Below, piece by piece: positions 35,746 through 45,067 of a stretch of DNA of 64,000 nucleotides (position 1 is its first letter; the number at the start of each line of letters is the position of its first letter). The DNA is taken from NCBI RefSeq assembly GCF_000800255.1, contig NZ_CP009747.1, positions 620,001-684,000 of the forward strand. The letters run 5' to 3'. The translations under genes and the position numbers were made by a program. This DNA comes from Pseudomonas parafulva (GTDB taxonomy: Bacteria; Pseudomonadota; Gammaproteobacteria; Pseudomonadales; Pseudomonadaceae). The notes below the pieces were generated by a model, which saw nothing but the letters and a program-made list of their open reading frames with translations, was not told where the DNA came from and did not search any database.

Positions 35746-37065
35746 ATGACAAAGATCACCTCGTTGCCCGCCGACGACAGCACCTGTGGCTGGTATCACC
35801 TCAGCCAAGGCCGCCGCGTCGCGCCTGCCCACAGCGGCCATAGTCAGGCGCGGTGGGTCGTGGTCGGCGCCGGTTTTACCGGGCTTGCCGCCGCGCGTCA
35901 GTTGGCTGTGCATTTTCCTGACGATCAGGTGGTGCTGATCGAAGCCCAGGAGGTCGGCTATGGCGCATCCGGGCGCAACGCGGGCTTCGCCATCGACTTG
36001 CCCCATGACATCGGCGCTGAAGACTACATCGGTGATATCGCCATCGCCCGCAAGACGCTCAAGCTCAACCTCAGCGGCCAGTCGTTTCTCAAGGAACTGG
36101 TCGAGCGCTACGCCATCGAGTGCCAGATGACGCATTGCGGCAAGTACCAGGCCGCTGTCGAGCCACGCGGCATTGCCGTGCTCGAGGCTTACCGCCGCGG
36201 CCTGGACCGGCTCGATCAGCCTTATCAGATGCTCGAGGCCGGCGAACTGCCGGAGCACATCGGGACCGATTTTTACCGCCAGGCGCTGTTCACCCCCGGC
36301 ACGTCCTTGATCCAGCCCTCGGCGCTGGTCAAGGGGCTGGCCGATAACTTGCCGGCCAACGTGACACTTTACGAGCATACGCCGATCACCGACGTGCAGT
36401 ACGGCGCCAAGACGGTGCTCTCCCATGCGCGAGGGTCGATCACGGCCGATCAGTTGGTGCTCACCACCAACGCCTTTGGTATGAACTTCGGATTTCTCAA
36501 AGGCCGCATGCTGCCGGTCTTCACCTACGCCAGCCTGACTCGGCCGATGACGGCGCAAGAGCAGGCGAGCCTGGGCGGCAAGCCCTACTGGGGGCTGATT
36601 CCGGCCGATCCTTTCGGCACCACGGTGCGCCGCACGCCGGATAACCGGTTGCTGATCCGCAACAGTTTCAGCTTCAACCCGGACGGTCGGGCCAACGCCA
36701 GATACCTCGCCCGGGTCGCCCAGCGGCATCGCCAATCCTTTGCCCGGCGATTTCCGATGTTGCCGGCGCTGCCGTTCGAATACACCTGGGGTGGCGCATT
36801 GGCGATGTCGCGCAATCACATGGGGCATTTCGGCAAGTTGGCGCCCAATGTCTACGGTGCGTTGGGCTGCAATGGCTTGGGCGTGACCCGTGGCACGGCG
36901 ACCGGAAAGTTGCTCGGCGACTGGTTGGCAGGCCAACGCAATGAATTGATCCAGTTCGTCCTCGACACGCCTGGACCCAGTGCCAACCCCCCGGCGCCGC
37001 TGGTGTCGCTGGGGCTCAATTTCAATCTGAAGTGGGGGCAATACCGCGCCGGGCAAGAAAGCTGA
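35746..37065 (+). CDS. FAD-dependent oxidoreductase (DAO/PuuB-like)
   Basis: A 439-aa flavoenzyme of the D-amino-acid-oxidase fold. The FAD motif GAGFTG lies at 41-46 in WVVVGAGFTGLAAARQLA. GYGASGRNAGFAIDLPHD and the C-terminal GALGCNGLGVTRGTATGKLL match the PuuB/OrdL oxidase group. Such enzymes oxidise amines, gamma-glutamylated amines or cyclic/N-substituted amino acids to imines or aldehydes. The neighbours suggest it does the first catabolic step. No good ribosome-binding site precedes ATG 35746. Confidence 0.83.
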   Translation: MTKITSLPADDSTCGWYHLSQGRRVAPAHSGHSQARWVVVGAGFTGLAAARQLAVHFPDDQVVLIEAQEVGYGASGRNAGFAIDLPHDIGAEDYIGDIAIARKTLKLNLSGQSFLKELVERYAIECQMTHCGKYQAAVEPRGIAVLEAYRRGLDRLDQPYQMLEAGELPEHIGTDFYRQALFTPGTSLIQPSALVKGLADNLPANVTLYEHTPITDVQYGAKTVLSHARGSITADQLVLTTNAFGMNFGFLKGRMLPVFTYASLTRPMTAQEQASLGGKPYWGLIPADPFGTTVRRTPDNRLLIRNSFSFNPDGRANARYLARVAQRHRQSFARRFPMLPALPFEYTWGGALAMSRNHMGHFGKLAPNVYGALGCNGLGVTRGTATGKLLGDWLAGQRNELIQFVLDTPGPSANPPAPLVSLGLNFNLKWGQYRAGQES

Positions 37066-37251
37066 AGGGCATTGAAGCGTTCGACATCACTTGATATTCG
37101 CTGGACTCGGTAAGTCCGGCCTGCACTTTCCATTGCGTGCTGTTTCGGTTCGAAGAACAACTTCGGGCTCCCGTCGCTGACGCCAAGTTCAGTGTCGCGG
37201 GTTCGTGCGTCCTGAAAACGGCCTGCGTTCGATATAAGCAGGGGAAAAATA

Positions 37252-38580
37252 ATGACAACGAATACTGTATCAATCGAAGACGTACCGCTTAATCGCTTTC
37301 ATCAGTGGCTCACCGTGCGTTCCGGCGGTGGCTCTTTCGTCGATGGTTACGTGCTGAGCATCATCGGTGTCGCCATGGTGCAGATGACCGCCGGACTGTC
37401 GTTGGACAGCTTCTGGCAGGGCATGATTGCCGCGTCGGCGCTGATCGGCATTTTCTTCGGTGGTTTCCTGGGCGGCTGGCTGACCGACCGTTTCGGTCGC
37501 AAGCGGGTGTTCTTCGTCGGTCCGACCCTGTTCATTCTCGCTTCGCTCAGCCAGTTCTGGGTGGAGTCGGCAATGGCGCTGTTCCTGCTGCGCTTCGTGG
37601 TGGGCGTCGCGGTCGGTATCGAGTACCCGGTAGCGACTTCGCTGCTGGTCGAGTTTCTGCCCAAGCGCAACCGCGGTCCGCGCCTGGCCACGTTGACCAT
37701 CCTGTGGTTCGCCGGTGCCGCCTTCGCCTACATGCTCGGCGATTTCCTCTTGCGCCAAGGGGGCGACGATGCCTGGCGTCTGGTGCTGGCCAGCCCGGCG
37801 TTGATCGGCGCGCTGCTGTTCGTGGTGCGCATCGGCACGCCCGAGTCGCCACGCTGGTTGCTCAGCAAAGGGCGAGCGGAGCAAGCCGACGCCGTGATTC
37901 GCAGCGTATACGGCAACGATTTCAGCCTGCGCAACCTGCCCGAGGAGCCCGAGCAGCAGACGCTGTCGTTTCGCAGCCTGCTGCACTCGGGCTACGGCAA
38001 ACGCATGATGTTCGTCGCCGTGTTCTGGTCCTGCTCGGTGATCCCGGTGTTCGCCGTGTACGCCTTCGCGCCCAAGGTGCTCGGCGCGCTCAACCTGAAA
38101 GGAGACTGGGCCTCGTTCGGCTCGGTGGCGATCACCTTGCTGTTCGTGGTCGGGTGCATCATCGCCACGCGCCTGATCAATGGCATGGGCCGGCGCAGCA
38201 TGCTGATCCACAGCTTCTTCTGGTCGGGCCTGGCATTGCTGGGACTGGGCGTTTTCCACGCCGGCGCCGAGTGGCTGATCCTCGCCTTGTTCGGTGCCTA
38301 TGCGCTGTTCATCGGTGGAGCCCAGGTCCTGCAACTGGTGTACCCCAACGAACTGTTCCCCACCGAGATCCGCGCCAACGCCGTCGGCGTGGGGACGTCG
38401 CTGTCACGGGTCGGTGCGGCTATCGGTACCTGGCTGGTGCCGATCGTGCTCGATCGCTACGGCATCGCCTTCACCATGTACGCCGCTGCGGCGGTCACCT
38501 TGCTCGGCCTGGTCGTGTCCTGGGCGCTGGCGCCTGAAACCCGTTCGCTGAATCTGCAGCAAGCAGCCTCGCTGAGCTGA
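37252..38580 (+). CDS. MFS transporter (sugar/acid:H+ symporter type)
   Basis: A 442-aa permease with 12 predicted membrane spans. MFS motif A appears as GGFLGGWLTDRFGRKRVF after TM2. The RFVVGVAVGIEYPVATSLLVEFLPKRNRG block and PNELFPTEIRANAVGVGTSLSRVGAAIG are sugar-porter-like. It lies inside the catabolic cluster and likely imports its substrate. AGGGG is 8 bases before ATG. A 186-bp gap before it holds TATAAG (about 37233), a possible separate promoter. Confidence 0.88.
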   Translation: MTTNTVSIEDVPLNRFHQWLTVRSGGGSFVDGYVLSIIGVAMVQMTAGLSLDSFWQGMIAASALIGIFFGGFLGGWLTDRFGRKRVFFVGPTLFILASLSQFWVESAMALFLLRFVVGVAVGIEYPVATSLLVEFLPKRNRGPRLATLTILWFAGAAFAYMLGDFLLRQGGDDAWRLVLASPALIGALLFVVRIGTPESPRWLLSKGRAEQADAVIRSVYGNDFSLRNLPEEPEQQTLSFRSLLHSGYGKRMMFVAVFWSCSVIPVFAVYAFAPKVLGALNLKGDWASFGSVAITLLFVVGCIIATRLINGMGRRSMLIHSFFWSGLALLGLGVFHAGAEWLILALFGAYALFIGGAQVLQLVYPNELFPTEIRANAVGVGTSLSRVGAAIGTWLVPIVLDRYGIAFTMYAAAAVTLLGLVVSWALAPETRSLNLQQAASLS

Positions 38581-38587
38581 TCCCTCC

Positions 38588-38613
38588 GGCCGCGCCGGTG
38601 TCTCGGTGCGGCC
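38588..38613 (+). repeat. Intercistronic hairpin
   Basis: GGCCGC (38588-38593) and GCGGCC (38608-38613) can pair in the 64-bp gap between the MFS gene and the DapA-family gene. It may stabilise or partly terminate the mRNA. Confidence 0.35.
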
Positions 38614-38644
38614 GACACCCTTTGCATTCACAGGAGAACCCGTC

Positions 38645-39538
38645 ATGCACTTCGAAGGTATCTACACCCCTGCTATCACCCCGCTGGCTGCCGATGGCTC
38701 GATCGACATGGCTGCATTCGCCGAAGTCCTCGAATACCTGGTCGAGGCGAAAATCCATGGCGTCATCATCGGCGGCTCGACCGGGGAGTACTACGCGCAC
38801 ACTGCCCAGGAGCGGATCGACCTGGCTGCCAAGGCCAAGGACGTGCTCCAAGGGCGCTTGCCGCTGATCGTCGGGACCGGTGGCATTCGCACCGAAGATG
38901 CGGTGGCCTTCGCCGAACACGCCAGGCAGATCCAGGCCGACGCACTGCTGGTCGGAACCCCACCCTATGCACTGCCCACCCAGCAGGAAATCGCGTTGCA
39001 CGTGAAGGCGGTGGACGCCGCCGCCGGTTTGCCGATCATGCTCTACAACTACCCAGGCCGCATGGGCGTGGGCATGGGCGATGCGTTCTTCGACGCCGTG
39101 GCTGAAGTCGGAAACATCGTCGCCATCAAGGAAAGCTCCGGTGACATGGGCCAGTTGCACCGCCTGGCGACGCGCCGGCCGCACATCCAGTTGTCCTGCG
39201 GTTGGGACGATCAGGCCCTGGAGTTCTTCGCCTGGGGCGCGAAGAGCTGGGTCTGCGCCGGCTCCAACTTCATCCCGCGTGAACATGTGGCGCTGTACGA
39301 GGCCTGCGTGGTCGAGAAGAACTTCGACAAGGGCCGCCGGATCATGGCCGCCCTGATGCCGCTGATGGACGTCCTCGAGGGCGGCAAGTTCGTGCAGTCG
39401 ATCAAGCATGGCGTGGCGCTCAATGGCCTGAAGAGCGCAGGAGTGCGCAAGCCTTTGCAAGACCTCGACGTGGCCGAGCAGCAAGCGCTCGCCCAGGTGG
39501 TCAGCGAACTCAAGGCCACCATCGCCAAGATCAATTGA
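38645..39538 (+). CDS. Dihydrodipicolinate synthase-family lyase/deaminase
   Basis: A 297-aa class-I aldolase (TIM barrel, DapA/NAL superfamily). The Schiff-base lysine is Lys162 (AIKESSGD), Tyr134 is in MLYNYPGR, and the GSTGE pyruvate/carboxylate-binding motif is at 44-48. It is not the housekeeping DapA by context. Superfamily roles include keto-acid aldolases, dehydratases and pyrroline-hydroxycarboxylate deaminase, and the exact role here is not visible. AGGAGAA lies 7-13 bases before ATG 38645. Confidence 0.87.
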   Translation: MHFEGIYTPAITPLAADGSIDMAAFAEVLEYLVEAKIHGVIIGGSTGEYYAHTAQERIDLAAKAKDVLQGRLPLIVGTGGIRTEDAVAFAEHARQIQADALLVGTPPYALPTQQEIALHVKAVDAAAGLPIMLYNYPGRMGVGMGDAFFDAVAEVGNIVAIKESSGDMGQLHRLATRRPHIQLSCGWDDQALEFFAWGAKSWVCAGSNFIPREHVALYEACVVEKNFDKGRRIMAALMPLMDVLEGGKFVQSIKHGVALNGLKSAGVRKPLQDLDVAEQQALAQVVSELKATIAKIN

Positions 39539-39551
39539 GGAGAACAGGACC

Positions 39552-41042
39552 ATGGCCCCATTGTTGAGCAAGGCCGAATACGCGGCCATCGCTGCCAGAT
39601 TGCAACTGCGCACGCAGGCGTTCATCGACGGGGAGTTCCGCGATGCGATCGGCGGCAGAACCTTCGTCACCACCAATCCGGCCACCGGCCAGCCACTGGC
39701 CGAAGTTGCCGCCTGCGACAGGCACGACGTCGACGTGGCCGTGGCGGCTGCCAAGCGCGTGTTCGAGGCCGGCTCCTGGTCCAAGCTGCAGCCCGGCGAG
39801 CGCAAGCGCCTGCTGCTCAGGTTCGCCCAACTGCTGGAGGACAATGCCCATGAGCTGGCAGTGCTGGAAAGCCTGGACAGCGGCAAACCGGTGAGCGAAT
39901 GCCAGACCGTCGATGTCCCGGAAACCATTCATACCCTGCGCTGGCACGCGGAACTGATCGACAAGATCTACGACGCGACCGCGCCCACCGGCCACGACGC
40001 GGTGACGCTGGTGGTGCGCGAAGCCATCGGCGTGGTCGGCCTGGTGCTGCCCTGGAACTTTCCGCTACTGATGCTGGCCTGGAAGATTGCTCCGTCGTTG
40101 GCTGCGGGCTGCTCGATCGTGGTCAAACCGGCCAAGGAAACCACGCTCAGCGCCCTGCGTGTGGCGCAACTGGCCCATGAGGCGGGCATTCCGGCGGGGG
40201 TGTTCAACCTGGTGCCGGGCGGCGGCCGCGAAGTGGGCGAGGCCATCGGCCGGCACATGGACATTTCGATGGTCAGTTTCACCGGTTCGACCGACACCGG
40301 CCGGCTGTTCCTCAAGTACGCCTCGGAATCCAACCTCAAGCGCGTCGTCCTGGAGCTGGGCGGCAAGAACCCTGCGGTGGTCATGAACGATTGCGAGAAC
40401 CTCGACGAGGTGGCCCAGTTCGTGACCGCCGGAGCTTTCTGGAACATGGGTGAGAACTGTTCGGCGTCTTCGCGGCTGATCGTTCACGAGGACGTCAAGG
40501 ACGCGCTGCTGGGGCTGATCGGCAAGCATCTGCAGGACTGGAAGCTGGGTGATCCGCTCGATCCGCAGAATCGTTTGGGGGCGATGGTCAGCAAGGCGCA
40601 CTTCGAGAAGGTCAAGTCGTACCTGGCGTATGCGGCTGAACAGCAGCTTGCTGTGGTTCAGGGCGGGCAAACCCAGGCTGGGGTGTTCGTGCAGCCGACC
40701 ATCGTCGACAACGTGGGCCGCGACAACCGATTGTTCGTCGAAGAAATCTTCGGCCCGGTGCTGAGCGTGACCAGTTTCAAGACCCTCGACGAGGCGATCG
40801 AGATCGCCAACGACACGGTCTATGGACTGGCCGCATCCGCCTATACCGGCAGTCTGCGCAACGCGTTGCGCCTGTCGCGGGAAATCCGCGCCGGTGTGGT
40901 GACGGTGAATTGCTTCGGCGAAGGCGATGCCTCGACGCCGTTCGGCGGCTACAAGGAGTCCGGGTTTGGTGGGCGCGACAAGTCGATCTGGGCGCACGAT
41001 CAGTACACCGAGCTCAAGACCATCTGGATCAACGCGTCGTGA
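39552..41042 (+). CDS. Aldehyde dehydrogenase (PuuC-like)
   Basis: A 496-aa NAD(P)-dependent aldehyde dehydrogenase with catalytic Cys303 (GENCSASSR), general base Glu268 (LELGGKNP), Asn169 (PWNFP) and Lys192 (VKPAKET). It is full length and closest in pattern to the gamma-glutamyl-aminobutyraldehyde/betaine-aldehyde group. As the last gene of the cluster, it should oxidise the aldehyde made upstream. GAGGAGAA lies just before the start, 13 bp after the DapA-family stop. Confidence 0.9.
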   Translation: MAPLLSKAEYAAIAARLQLRTQAFIDGEFRDAIGGRTFVTTNPATGQPLAEVAACDRHDVDVAVAAAKRVFEAGSWSKLQPGERKRLLLRFAQLLEDNAHELAVLESLDSGKPVSECQTVDVPETIHTLRWHAELIDKIYDATAPTGHDAVTLVVREAIGVVGLVLPWNFPLLMLAWKIAPSLAAGCSIVVKPAKETTLSALRVAQLAHEAGIPAGVFNLVPGGGREVGEAIGRHMDISMVSFTGSTDTGRLFLKYASESNLKRVVLELGGKNPAVVMNDCENLDEVAQFVTAGAFWNMGENCSASSRLIVHEDVKDALLGLIGKHLQDWKLGDPLDPQNRLGAMVSKAHFEKVKSYLAYAAEQQLAVVQGGQTQAGVFVQPTIVDNVGRDNRLFVEEIFGPVLSVTSFKTLDEAIEIANDTVYGLAASAYTGSLRNALRLSREIRAGVVTVNCFGEGDASTPFGGYKESGFGGRDKSIWAHDQYTELKTIWINAS

Positions 41043-41096
41043 GGAGGTGCCAAGGCGCGCGGTCCGGTGCACGGCGGCGCTGGCCGCTGCGCACCA

Positions 41097-41567
41097 TTAC
41101 TTGAACTTCGGCCCTGAGCGGGTGTTCAGGCCCTTGGCCAGGCGGTCGTAGAGCACCACGTTGACCGTCGCGGCCAGGTTCATGCAGCCGTGGGTGGGGA
41201 TGTAGATGGTCTCTTCGCACCAGGCGCGCACGCTGTCGTCCAGGCTGCCGTCTTCGGGGCCGAAGATGTAGATCGCGCGGTCGGGGTGGGTGTATTCCGG
41301 CAGCGGCCGGGCGCCCTCGACCAACTCCACCGCCACCGGCGTGCAGCCCAGCGGGATGATGCGCTGCAGATCGTCGATGCCGATCAGCGGGATGTCGTAG
41401 TGCACGCGCTTGGTGTCGGTGACGAAGTCGCGGGCGCGCTCGTAGCGCTTGCCGGTGTAGAACACCGAGTTGACCCCGTAGCAGCCTGCGGCGCGCATCA
41501 CCGAGCCGACGTTTTCCGCGGATTTGGGGTTGAACAGGCCGATGCAGCTGTACCGTTTGTTCGCCAC
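41097..41567 (-). CDS. SpoU/TrmH-family RNA methyltransferase
   Basis: A 156-aa minimal SPOUT methyltransferase (2'-O type) without an extra RNA-binding domain. Motif 1 is LFNPKSAENVGSVMRAAGCYG, motif 2 is IFGPEDGSLDDSV, and motif 3 is IPTHGCMNLAATVNVVLYDRL. The trefoil-knot SAM site is complete. The tRNA or rRNA target is not known. The start is GTG 41567. It is convergent with the aldehyde dehydrogenase gene. Confidence 0.88.
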   Translation of the reverse strand: MANKRYSCIGLFNPKSAENVGSVMRAAGCYGVNSVFYTGKRYERARDFVTDTKRVHYDIPLIGIDDLQRIIPLGCTPVAVELVEGARPLPEYTHPDRAIYIFGPEDGSLDDSVRAWCEETIYIPTHGCMNLAATVNVVLYDRLAKGLNTRSGPKFK

Positions 41568-41640
41568 GAGTCGGGGCCCTTCGCAAAAAAAGAGCGCGAT
41601 TATACGGGCTCGCCGACGTCGTGTGGGCGCGATTGGACGG

Positions 41641-42012
41641 TCAGTCCTTGTTCATCAGCGCGGCGAGGCCGGCGAAGGGGTTGTGCGTGGCCACGTTGGT
41701 CTTGGGCGTGCTCAGCGACCCTTCGCCGAAGTATTGCTGGTCGGTGTAGCGCGAGTGTTCGTTGTCGTGGCAATACAGGCACAGCAGTTCCCAGTTCGAG
41801 CCGTCCTGGGGATTGTTGTCGTGGTTGTGGTCGCGGTGGTGCACGGTGAGTTCCGACAGGCGCTTGCCGGCGAATTCACGGGCGCAGCGTCCGCAGACGT
41901 GCGGGTACATCTTCAGCGCCTTGTCGCGGTAGCCCATTTCCTTGTCGCGCTTGGCGTCGGCGAGGATGCGGTCGAGACGGGCGGTGGCGGCGGAGGTGGA
42001 GGCCGAGCTCAT
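41641..42012 (-). CDS. yajD: YajD-like HNH nuclease-domain protein
   Basis: A 123-aa protein with the HNH fold. CGRC and CLYC are zinc-binding pairs, and HHRDHNHDNNP with NWELLCLYCHDNEH gives the H-N-H motif. E. coli YajD has the same size and layout. DNA cleavage activity is unproven. It is monocistronic and leftward, behind the RNA methyltransferase. Confidence 0.87.
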   Translation of the reverse strand: MSSASTSAATARLDRILADAKRDKEMGYRDKALKMYPHVCGRCAREFAGKRLSELTVHHRDHNHDNNPQDGSNWELLCLYCHDNEHSRYTDQQYFGEGSLSTPKTNVATHNPFAGLAALMNKD

Positions 42013-42143
42013 GGTGTTACCTTTATCGTTATCAGGGCTATGACGGTGGTTGCGCTGAGTCTAGCGCGACTGCGGTGCAGCGCACAGGCAAACGCGCGCG
42101 ATTGGGCGTAGCCTGTAGGCAGGTTCCGGACGGGAGGTGATCG

Positions 42144-42413
42144 ATGTTGCCTGTACTGCTTGCCAGTGTGTGGCTGCTCGCCGCGCCGTGCGCCGCGCTT
42201 GCCGGCCAGCCTTCGGGCGGTTTGGCCCCGGTGCCCGGTGCGCCAGGTACGCCCACGCCCACGCCCTATCCACAGATCACCCCGAGCGTGCCGCCTAAGG
42301 CCGGCGGCAGCGAGGCCGGCGGGCCGCTGTTGCCGCCCATGCCCAAGCCAGGGCCGCCGAAGGATCAGCCCCTGCCGGGCCTGTCGCCCGCGCCGCCGGT
42401 CAAAAGCGACTGA
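42144..42413 (+). CDS. Small proline-rich exported protein
   Basis: An 89-aa protein with a clean signal peptide (about 1-20, ending ALA) and a mature part of about 69 residues that is nearly all Pro, Gly, Ala, Ser and Lys. It has no fold signature and I recognise no family. ATG 42144 has a strong GGAGGTGATCG upstream, which supports translation. It ends two bases before the convergent ptrB gene. Confidence 0.6.
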   Translation: MLPVLLASVWLLAAPCAALAGQPSGGLAPVPGAPGTPTPTPYPQITPSVPPKAGGSEAGGPLLPPMPKPGPPKDQPLPGLSPAPPVKSD

Positions 42414-42415
42414 CG

Positions 42416-44461
42416 TTAGCGCGTAACGCCCAGTTCATCGAGCACGAAGGCGTACTCCAGGGCCACGTCGCGCAAGCCCTGGTAGCGCCCGCTCATGCCG
42501 CCGTGGCCGGCGCCCATTTCGGTCTTGAGCAGCAGCAGGTTGTCGTCGGTCTTGCGGGTGCGCAGCCGGGCCACCCACTTGGCCGCCTCCCAGTACTGCA
42601 CGCGGCTGTCGTTGTAGCCAGCCACCACCAGCATCGCCGGGTAGGCCTGGGCCTTGACGTTCTCGTAGGGCGCATAGGCCTGGATGCGCGCGTACACCTC
42701 GGGCTCTTCGGGGTTGCCCCACTCGTCGTACTCGGTGACGGTCAACGGCAGCTCGGGGTCGAGCATGGTGTTGAGCACATCGACGAAGGGCACTTCGGCA
42801 ATGGCGCAACGGAACAGCTCGGGACGCTGGTTGAGCACGGCGCCGATCAGCAGGCCGCCGGCGCTGCCGCCGCTGATCGCCAACTGCTCGGAGCGGGTCA
42901 CGCCTTGGGCGATCAAGTGTTCGGCGCAGGCGATGAAGTCGTCGAAACTGTTCTGCTTGTGCGCCTGCTTGCCGGCGCGATACCAGGCTTCGCCCAGCTC
43001 ACCGCCGCCGCGCACGTGGGCGATGGCGAAGGCCACGCCGCGCTCGAGCAGGCTCAGGCGAGCGTGGGAGAACCAGGGGTCCAGGCTTTCGCCGTAGGCG
43101 CCGTAGCCATACAGGTACAGTGGCACGCTGCGGCCCAGGTCCTGGCGTCGGCGCACCAGGCTGATCGGCACCTGCGTGCCGTCCGCCGCGGTGGCCCACA
43201 GGCGCTGGCTGACGTAGTCGTCGGCATCGAATGGGCCCAGCACTGGCGTTTGCTTGAGCACCTGCTGCGCGCCGTTGGCCAGGGTCAACTGGCGCGCCTG
43301 GGCGGGGCGGTTGAGGGCCTCGTAGCGCAGGCGGATAGACGCGCTGGCGAACTCCAGGCTGTCCTGCACGTACAAGCTGTAGGCCGCGTCCGGCAGTTCG
43401 ACGCGGTAGGCCGGCAGACCCTGGGGATGCACCTCGATGATCGGCAGACCGCCTTCGCGCAGGCTCAGCGTCAGCGCGCTGGCATTCAGGCTAAGGCCTT
43501 CGAGCATGATCTCGTTGCGGTGCGGCACCAGCACCTGCCACTGGGCGTGGGTGGGAACCCTGTCGGCGGGCGCATGGAACAGGGCGAAGTTGATGCCATC
43601 CTGGTTGCTGCGGATGAACCAGCGCCATTGGCCGTCGAGTTGGCCGTGGTCGGGGAAGTATTCGTGGCCTTCGACCCGTGGCGCCAGGCAGGTGAAGGGC
43701 GCCTTGGGCGTCTGGGCATCGAGCACCCAGGCCTCGCTGGTGGTCTTGCTGTTGAGCAGCAGCACCAACTGACGCTCCGAGCTGCTGCGGTAGCAGTGCA
43801 GGAAAAAGCGACCGTCCGACTCTTCGAAGACCTGCGTCGCGTCGGCCTCGCCCAAGGTGTGGCGCAGCAGGCGCCAGGGCCGGTGGGTCTCGTCCAGCTC
43901 GGCGAAGAACAGGGTGCGGCTGTCGTTGGCCCAGGTCAGGCTGCCGTCGCAGTCGTCGAAGGGCAGGGCGGTGAGGGCGCCGGTGTCCAGATCCTTGACG
44001 TACAGCGTGTAGATTTCATCGCCACGGGTGTCCAGGCTGTAGGCCAGCAGGCGATGGTCGGGGCTGACGTTGAACGCGCCCAGGGCCAGGAAGCCGCCCT
44101 CGGCCAGGGCATTGGGGTCGAGCAGCAACTGCTCGGCGCTTTCGTCGACCTGCAGGCTGTCGTCGGCCGGACGCGGGCAGCGGTAGTGACGTGGGTACTC
44201 GTCGCCGGCGGTGGTGCGGGTGTAGTAGAGGAAAGGGCCCCAGGGCGAGGGCAGCGACAGGTCGGTTTCCAGGATGCGGCCCTTGATCTGCTCGAATAGC
44301 TGCTCGCGCAGTTCGGCCTGGTCGGCCAGGCACGCCTGCTGGTAGGCGTTTTCCTGCTCCAGGTAGTCCAGTACCTCGGCGCTGTCGCGTTCCTGCAACC
44401 AGGCGTAGGGATCGTGGCCGGGGGCTTGGCGGGCAATGGGGGGCTGGGGTCTGATAGGCAT
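42416..44461 (-). CDS. ptrB: Oligopeptidase B (prolyl-oligopeptidase family)
   Basis: A 681-aa cytoplasmic serine peptidase that cuts short peptides after Arg/Lys. A seven-bladed propeller (about 70-400) is followed by an alpha/beta-hydrolase domain. That domain has nucleophile Ser in SGGSAGGLLIG, Asp in AGYNDSRVQYWE and His in GAGHGGMSGRYQ. The frame opens to 44566, but family alignment starts at MPIRPQPPIARQAPGHDPYAWL. The start ATG 44461 has only a weak ribosome-binding site. Confidence 0.93.
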   Translation of the reverse strand: MPIRPQPPIARQAPGHDPYAWLQERDSAEVLDYLEQENAYQQACLADQAELREQLFEQIKGRILETDLSLPSPWGPFLYYTRTTAGDEYPRHYRCPRPADDSLQVDESAEQLLLDPNALAEGGFLALGAFNVSPDHRLLAYSLDTRGDEIYTLYVKDLDTGALTALPFDDCDGSLTWANDSRTLFFAELDETHRPWRLLRHTLGEADATQVFEESDGRFFLHCYRSSSERQLVLLLNSKTTSEAWVLDAQTPKAPFTCLAPRVEGHEYFPDHGQLDGQWRWFIRSNQDGINFALFHAPADRVPTHAQWQVLVPHRNEIMLEGLSLNASALTLSLREGGLPIIEVHPQGLPAYRVELPDAAYSLYVQDSLEFASASIRLRYEALNRPAQARQLTLANGAQQVLKQTPVLGPFDADDYVSQRLWATAADGTQVPISLVRRRQDLGRSVPLYLYGYGAYGESLDPWFSHARLSLLERGVAFAIAHVRGGGELGEAWYRAGKQAHKQNSFDDFIACAEHLIAQGVTRSEQLAISGGSAGGLLIGAVLNQRPELFRCAIAEVPFVDVLNTMLDPELPLTVTEYDEWGNPEEPEVYARIQAYAPYENVKAQAYPAMLVVAGYNDSRVQYWEAAKWVARLRTRKTDDNLLLLKTEMGAGHGGMSGRYQGLRDVALEYAFVLDELGVTR

Positions 44462-44544
44462 GAAATGTCCCGAGATGGAAAGGGCACCTGTGCCCCTAAA
44501 AGTGTTTATCATAGGCGCCTCTTCGCCTGCCTTGCACGGACACC

Positions 44545-45051
44545 ATGATCGAACAAGACTACACACTGGCCTGGGGCCTCTACGCCGTCGCCGCCGTGGG
44601 CTGCCTGCTGGTGGCCTTCAAGCTCACCGGCTGGATGTGGCGCTGGCTGCGCGAGCCGCTGCGGGTCTTGGTGGCCGTGCTGCTGTTCAGCCCCACCATC
44701 GTCGATCCGGTCAAGGACAGCTTCGCCCCGGCCATTGCCATCACCGCCTTGGACCTGGCGTTCAAGGTGGGCAACAACGCCTGGCGCGCGGCGTCGGACC
44801 TGGCCATGTACGGCATGATCGCCTTCGCCCTGTACCTGCTGTTCGTGCTGGTGCGCTGGCCGCTGGAAAAGCGTGCTCGCGAGCGCAAGGCGCGGGCCGA
44901 GGCCGCTGCCAGCCGACGCGCCGCCGAAGACGAGGCGATGGTCGACGATGCCCCGCAGGTCGACCTGCGCGACCGCTACCGCAGCGAGCCGCCCGCCCCG
45001 GCACCGCGCCGTCCCGCCAATGGCGGCGGTCGCGTCGAACCCCGGATCTGA
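44545..45051 (+). CDS. Conserved inner-membrane hypothetical protein
   Basis: A 168-aa protein with two or three membrane segments (about 10-30, 40-60 and 85-108). A highly charged cytoplasmic tail rich in Arg, Ala and Glu follows (about 110-168). I do not recognise the family. It precedes the YafJ-like gene by 16 bp and probably shares its transcript. The gap to ptrB is 83 bp, with both genes divergent. Confidence 0.72.
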   Translation: MIEQDYTLAWGLYAVAAVGCLLVAFKLTGWMWRWLREPLRVLVAVLLFSPTIVDPVKDSFAPAIAITALDLAFKVGNNAWRAASDLAMYGMIAFALYLLFVLVRWPLEKRARERKARAEAAASRRAAEDEAMVDDAPQVDLRDRYRSEPPAPAPRRPANGGGRVEPRI

Positions 45052-45067
45052 CACGGAGCGCTGGTCG

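Noticed and set aside
42503..44299. 598-codon plus-strand frame across ptrB
   Set aside because: Antisense to oligopeptidase B, whose catalytic triad and propeller are unambiguous. The antisense product has low-complexity Gly/Ala/Val/Gln composition only.
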